A stretch of 64,000 bases of DNA from Dakarella massiliensis (lineage in GTDB: Bacteria; Pseudomonadota; Gammaproteobacteria; Burkholderiales; Burkholderiaceae_F): contig NZ_CVTY01000006.1 in NCBI RefSeq assembly GCF_001182045.1, positions 521,376 through 585,375 on the forward strand. Reading direction: 5' to 3'. Shown piece after piece: positions 60,346 through 64,000 of this stretch (positions are counted from its first letter, which is position 1; each line of letters begins with the position of its first letter). The translations under genes and the position numbers were made by a program. A model generated the notes under the pieces. The model saw only the letters and a list, made by a program, of their open reading frames with translations. It ran no database searches and was not told the origin of the DNA.

Positions 60346-61359
60346 ATGGAAAAGGTGACAGACCCCGCGGAGCTTTGCGGGATGCGGTTAAAGAATCATC
60401 TGGTCCGGTCAGCGACGTGGTTTGGTCTCTGCAGGCCCGATGGAACGCTGCTCCCGGAGATGTATGAGCGGTACGAAACACTTGCCGCGGGCGGTGTCGG
60501 AATGATCATCACGGAGCTCACCGATGTGTCGGAATGGAATAACGCGATCGGGGACAACATGCGGCTCTACAGCGACCGGCTGATTCCGGACTATCAGAAG
60601 CTTGTCTCGATCGCTCACCGGTACGGAGCCGTGATACTCCCGGAACTCAACATGTATCTCTACGTGTCGAGCGCCGCGCCTCACCGGGTGATTGAGGTGA
60701 ATAGCCTCTCGATTGACGACATCGCGGATATCCGGCGGCTCTTCGTGGACGCCGCGGTCCGGTCTTACCGCTGCGGGTTTGATGGGGTGCAGCTCCACCT
60801 CGCCTACGGCTGGCTCCTCTACCGCTTTCTCAGCCCCTGGTTCAACCGGAGGCGGGACGCCTATGGCGGCAGTGTCGAAAACCGCGCCCGGATCGTGACC
60901 GAAATCATTCATGGGATCAAGGAGCGGCTCCCGGGGTACCCGGTCTCCGCGAAATTCAGTTTCTACGTGAACCGATCCCTCACGGATTACGACACCGAGA
61001 ATTGCGTCGCGATCTGTGATTTTCTCTATCAGAATGGGCTCGACTTCATCGAGGTGCTCGGTGACCACTCGGGGCTTGAGCATGGGAACCATCACCCGTC
61101 CTGCTACCAGGATCTCGCGATCGCGGTGCGGCAGCAGAGCGACATCCCCCTCATTCTCACGGGATGCAATTCCGACCCAGGTGTGATGAACGCGCTTCTC
61201 AACGATCACGGCATTCCGTTTTTCGGAATCAGCCGTGGACTGATCCGGGAACCCGATCTCCCGAACCGCTGAGCCGCGGGTGACGCGGCTCCGGGGCACT
61301 GCATTCACTGCGACGGGTGCTATCAGACCCTCGCGCATCACTGCAGATTTGTTTATTAA
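60346..61359 (+). pseudogene. Old Yellow Enzyme-type oxidoreductase with in-frame TGA
   Basis: A TIM-barrel flavin ene-reductase: LKNHLVRSATWFGLC (FMN site), GVGMIITELTDV, the substrate-binding DGVQLHLAYGWLLYRFLSPWFNRRRDAYGG, and GNHHPSC. The frame stops at TGA 61270-61272 after REPDLPNR. In the same frame it continues AAGDAAPGHCIHCDGCYQTL and HHCRFVY to the TAA at 61357. Relatives usually have Trp at the TGA position (PNRW), so TGG to TGA is the simplest explanation. The lost tail holds a Cys-x2-Cys-x2-Cys-x7-Cys cluster. It is under likely HxlR control. A truncated 308-residue protein might still bind FMN. Confidence 0.8.
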
Positions 61360-61371
61360 AAGGAAAACACG

Positions 61372-61701
61372 ATGAAAAAAGTGAAAATCACGGTCGTCAA
61401 GTGCGGCTGGAATCAGGAACTCGTCGACAAATACGCGACGCCGGGGCTGAAACCCTGTGACTACAACACCGAAGGCATGACCTTCATCTCAAACGGCTGG
61501 CAGAAGCCCGCCGGGCTCTGCGACAACGCCTGGAAGTCGATGATGGAGTATGTCTTCGCGCTCTCGCACGGCGCGGAGAACTTCTACGACGGAGAACTCA
61601 AAAACCGGAACGCCTTTGTCGCGTCCTGTAACGACGGCTTCCGCCCGGTGAGTTTCCTCATCGAAGCGATGGATGAAGACGCTGATCAGATGTTTGAGTA
61701 A
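61372..61701 (+). CDS. TIGR04076 family protein
   Basis: A 109-residue protein starting KKVKITVVKCGWNQELV, with CDYNTEGMTFISNGWQKPAGLCDNAWKSM and VASCNDGFRPVSFLIEA, the spaced Cys/Trp pattern of TIGR04076. The family's function is not established. It is often found with flavoproteins and redox genes. Here it is 12 bp past the OYE tail and 24 bp before a flavin reductase, so the three form an operon. Ribosome site AAAGGAAAACACG. Confidence 0.8.
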   Translation: MKKVKITVVKCGWNQELVDKYATPGLKPCDYNTEGMTFISNGWQKPAGLCDNAWKSMMEYVFALSHGAENFYDGELKNRNAFVASCNDGFRPVSFLIEAMDEDADQMFE

Positions 61702-61725
61702 GAGGAAAGGAAGAGGCTCGCAGCC

Positions 61726-62229
61726 ATGAAAGAAATCAATATTGGGAAAGCCACGGTTCTCACGTCCCCGGAACCCCTGATGCTCGTCTGCACGAAGAAA
61801 GAGAACGGAGCCCTCAATATGGCCCCGGTGTCGTTCTTCATGTATTCGTCCTTCAACCCCCCGATGCTCGCGTTCGCCATGCTGCGGACGGCAAACTCGG
61901 GCGAAAACTTCCGCCGAACGAAGAAAGCGATTATCGCGGCCCCGGGCGTAACCCTCCGGGACGCGGTGAAAGCGTTCGGCACTTCAACCGGCGCGAAGGT
62001 CGATAAGCTTGAGAAAATGCCGATCGCGCTCCAGCGTGTGGAAGGGTCGGATATCGAGATTCCGGAAGACACCCGCGTCGCGCTCCTCGTGACCCTCCGC
62101 GAGACGATTGAATCCGGCGACCACTTCCTCTATCTCTGCGATATTGAGAGGATTTTTGGGGACGACTCGAAAGAAGCGCTCTTCGCCTGGGACGGCTATG
62201 CGACCGTGACGCCGGCAAAACGAGCCTAA
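61726..62229 (+). CDS. Flavin reductase-like, FMN-binding split-barrel protein
   Basis: A 167-residue flavoprotein of the flavin reductase-like domain. NMAPVSFFMYSSFNPPMLAFAM (about residues 31-52) is the FMN-binding strand pattern, and SGENFRRTKKAII follows. The C-terminal part (VALLVTLRETIESGDHFLYLCDIERIF) is the typical closing strand pair. It reduces free flavin or serves as an FMN-bound electron carrier, a natural partner for the OYE gene. No lesion seen. Confidence 0.83.
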   Translation: MKEINIGKATVLTSPEPLMLVCTKKENGALNMAPVSFFMYSSFNPPMLAFAMLRTANSGENFRRTKKAIIAAPGVTLRDAVKAFGTSTGAKVDKLEKMPIALQRVEGSDIEIPEDTRVALLVTLRETIESGDHFLYLCDIERIFGDDSKEALFAWDGYATVTPAKRA

Positions 62230-62253
62230 CCATTCCCCTGGGTTTGACCGAAG

Positions 62254-62289
62254 AGACCGTGAGCCGCCAAGCGGCCCGCGGTCTTTTCG
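62254..62289 (+). terminator. Rho-independent terminator
   Basis: AGACCG and CGGTCT flank an inner GCCGC/GCGGC stem with a CAA loop, followed by TTTCGTTTC. It closes the OYE operon. Confidence 0.75.
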
Positions 62290-62350
62290 TTTCACTATAT
62301 AGAGAGCGTGTCAGCCAATCAGTATGAGCTGGCCCGCTTTCCGCAGGGCT

Positions 62351-62760
62351 TTACTTCAGCGGGAAGCCGCGCCCCTTCAGCATCGCGGTCATGTTTTCAC
62401 GGCCATCCATATAGTCAAGGCTCGTCGCGCCGTTCACGACTTCAAAGGTCCAGGACTTCAATTTCATCCCGTTCGCCTCACGGTACGCGCGGAAGTTCCG
62501 CTCTTAGGTTTCAACCGCTCCCTTCAGATCGATCGGGCCGTAGCCATTCTTAAACGCCACGGCGTTCTGCGGGAGACGGGGACGGACGAGCGTCTGCACG
62601 CCATCCGCCGGCCACCCGACGAGAAGCCCGGCCACCACAAAGCTTTGTTCCGGGAGGTGAAGCAGGTCGCAAAGCGCCGTTTCCTCGTCCCGCAGCGCCC
62701 CGATATAGACGGTTCCGAGATCGAGAGACTCGGCGGATACGCCTGAGGATTGAAGAACCT
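62351..62760 (-). pseudogene. Nitroreductase remnant (5'-truncated, in-frame TAA)
   Basis: The C-terminal two thirds of a nitroreductase: ESLDLGTVYIGALRDEETAL, CDLLHLPEQSFVVAGLLVGW and RPRLPQNAVAFKNGYGP. An in-frame TAA at 62504-62506 interrupts it after GAVET. The same frame then reads NFRAYREANGMKLKSWTF and MTAMLKGRGFPLK to a TAA at 62351. The N-terminal FMN-binding part is missing; the sequence runs straight out of the modB stop. Clearly non-functional. Confidence 0.85.
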
Positions 62761-63467
62761 CAGGCCTTATCGCTCGCCCCCAGACGGTCGAGAAGCACAT
62801 AGAAGCAAAGCGAAATCGCGGCGAGCACTCCGCAGAGCGCGGTGGCTTCATCAAAGTCGCCCCGGCCCACGGCGTTAAAGATCTCAAGTGACACCGTTGC
62901 GGTGCGATCTTCAATGTTGCCGCCGAGCATCATTGTGATCCCGACTTCTCCGATCGCCCTGCCGGCTGCGAGGATAAACGCGGCGGCGAGCGGCTTACGG
63001 ACGAGCGGCACGGTGATCAATAAGAAGCGCTTGAGGGGCGAAAGACCGCAGAGAGCGGCGGCCGCCTCCAGGTCCCGGAGTTTCGCGTCCGAAAACGCGG
63101 CTTTAAGCGGCCGGACAACAAGCGGAATGCCGGCTACAAAGGCCGCGAGAATCACGGCTTCCGGAGTAAAGAGCACCCGGATCCCCCACTCCGTTTTAAG
63201 CCAGCTGCCAATCCACCCGTTCTGCCCGAGGAGCACCATGAGAAGGTACCCGAGCGCGATCGGGGGGAAGATGAGCGGGAGTGTCGTCACAAACCCCACG
63301 AGTTTCGTGAGAACGTTCTGCTGCCGAGCGAGCCAGAAGGCGATGGGAATGGAAACCAGGGCATGCAGCGCGAGACTCCAGAAAAGCGCGTTACCGGTGA
63401 GCCACAAGGGGCCGGTGAGGGACTCCCAGAGGTCGGGGGAGAGGAAGATCGAAAGCCACTCAGGCAT
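62760..63467 (-). CDS. modB: Molybdate ABC transporter permease
   Basis: A 235-residue inner-membrane permease with five or six hydrophobic helices (for example LFWSLALHALVSIPIAFWL and LVGFVTTLPLIFPPIALGYLL). The ABC-contact EAA-type loop is LEAAAALCGLSPLKRFLLITVPLVR (about residues 133-157). The LPLIFPP and GEVGITMMLGGNI stretches match ModB. It imports molybdate for molybdopterin enzymes. Its start overlaps the modC stop by eight bases. Confidence 0.88.
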   Translation of the reverse strand: MPEWLSIFLSPDLWESLTGPLWLTGNALFWSLALHALVSIPIAFWLARQQNVLTKLVGFVTTLPLIFPPIALGYLLMVLLGQNGWIGSWLKTEWGIRVLFTPEAVILAAFVAGIPLVVRPLKAAFSDAKLRDLEAAAALCGLSPLKRFLLITVPLVRKPLAAAFILAAGRAIGEVGITMMLGGNIEDRTATVSLEIFNAVGRGDFDEATALCGVLAAISLCFYVLLDRLGASDKA

Positions 63468-64000
63468 GGTTCCCCTCCTCCTTCAGGAATCCGCAGGACT
63501 CCAACACCGACCGGGTGTCCCCGGTCGCGGCGATCTTTCCCTTAGATAGCCCAATCGCTTTTTGAGACACCCGAAGCGCCTCAGCCGGGGAATGCGTGAT
63601 CATAAGGACCGGAACGTCGATCAGCGTCGGAAGCGCCGCGATTTGTTCGAGGAGCCTTGCCTTCCTGGGGGGATGCAGCGACGCAAGCGCCTCATCGAGA
63701 ATCAGTAAGGAATCCGCCGCCATCACGCCCCGAGCAAGCGACACACGCTGGGATTCGCCGCCTGAAAGCGTTCCCGGCTTCCGGTCGAGGAACGGCGTGA
63801 TTTCAAAAAATCGGGCGACATCGTCCAGCGCCACGCGCGCCTTCCGGCCGCCCCACTTTTCGGCGAGCGTCAGGTTCCCGCGGACCGTGAGGTGCGGGAA
63901 AAGCCGGTGATCCTGGAACACCATGGAGACGCCGCGTCGGTGCGGCGGGAGGACAAAGCGCCTGTGCGTATCCACGATCGGCTGCGTTCCGAGCCCCAGG
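63460..64000 (-). CDS. modC: Molybdate ABC transporter ATP-binding protein, partial
   Basis: The C-terminal part of an ABC ATPase; the 5' end lies beyond the window, and the frame is open to 64000. Visible are the Q-loop VSMVFQDHRLFPHLTV, the signature LSGGESQRVSLARG, Walker B LLILDEALASL (Ala where Pro is usual) and the switch His in MITHSPAEA. The C-terminal regulatory TOBE domain of classical ModC is absent; the protein ends shortly after the ATPase domain. It couples ATP hydrolysis to the ModB permease. Confidence 0.85.
   Translation of the reverse strand, partial: LGLGTQPIVDTHRRFVLPPHRRGVSMVFQDHRLFPHLTVRGNLTLAEKWGGRKARVALDDVARFFEITPFLDRKPGTLSGGESQRVSLARGVMAADSLLILDEALASLHPPRKARLLEQIAALPTLIDVPVLMITHSPAEALRVSQKAIGLSKGKIAATGDTRSVLESCGFLKEEGNHA

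Noticed and set aside
61270..61272. Selenocysteine at the OYE TGA
   Set aside because: Relatives are expected to have Trp here, and no convincing SECIS hairpin was seen; a nonsense change is simpler.

Overview
The window looks like a gut-type betaproteobacterium close to Sutterella or Parasutterella (Sutterellaceae, Burkholderiales). This is inferred from GC-rich codon use, an expansion of exported flavin reductases paired with small tetraheme cytochromes and PhnD-domain sensor kinases, and an autotransporter-type passenger. No rRNA or tRNA gene was seen, so the assignment rests on gene content alone.

Layout. 1-5 kb: a TetR regulator, a DAPG/phloretin-hydrolase-like enzyme, a MITE-like element with 75-bp repeats, dCMP deaminase, flavodoxin, an exported 11-mer-repeat protein and a rhodanese. 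5-11.3 kb: respiratory module 1 (kinase, regulator and flavoprotein on the minus strand; cytochrome and flavoprotein on the plus strand). 11.4-16.8 kb: a methyltransferase and alkylation-repair genes, with a duplicated divergent ogt/AraC pair. 16.9-29.3 kb: the nitrosative-stress protein Ric behind a textbook NsrR site, PNPOx-like, GT2, RibD-like, mercaptopyruvate sulfurtransferase, an AlbA-type regulator, AhpC with a broken reductase, and orphan TacA-like and HicB antitoxins. 29.3-36.6 kb: module 2 (regulator, flavoprotein, cytochrome, kinase) beside an aconitase carrying a clear Tat signal. 36.8-39.2 kb: two of three paralogous periplasmic proteins (the third lies at 27.7 kb). 39.3-40.5 kb: a gene-free stretch with five copies of a 26-bp palindrome and a run of strong hairpins. 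40.6-46.1 kb: module 3 (kinase, regulator, two flavoproteins). 47-58 kb: accessory DNA with a barrel-less autotransporter passenger, two 23-residue-repeat secreted proteins each next to a MazG-like enzyme, an FMN/FAD reductase, an HsdS remnant and an orphan integrase. 58-64 kb: an exported beta-helix-like protein, a redox cluster (HxlR, Old Yellow Enzyme, TIGR04076, flavin reductase), a nitroreductase remnant and modBC.

How it works together. The modules look like signal-controlled anaerobic respiration: a periplasmic substrate is sensed by a PhnD-domain kinase, a LuxR-type regulator turns on a Tat-exported flavin reductase, and electrons arrive through tetraheme cytochrome c. The six reductases differ at the residue that aligns with the catalytic arginine of fumarate reductase (I, Y, R, M, R, L), which suggests different electron acceptors. 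The most striking feature is the Tat-aconitase beside module 2. It suggests that citrate or isocitrate is converted to cis-aconitate outside the cytoplasm, perhaps feeding a respiratory reductase.

About a dozen genes carry lesions (frameshifts, in-frame stops, a 17-bp duplication, truncations). Some, notably G-run shortfalls, could be sequencing errors; others (TGA, TAG and TAA stops, large deletions) look like real decay.
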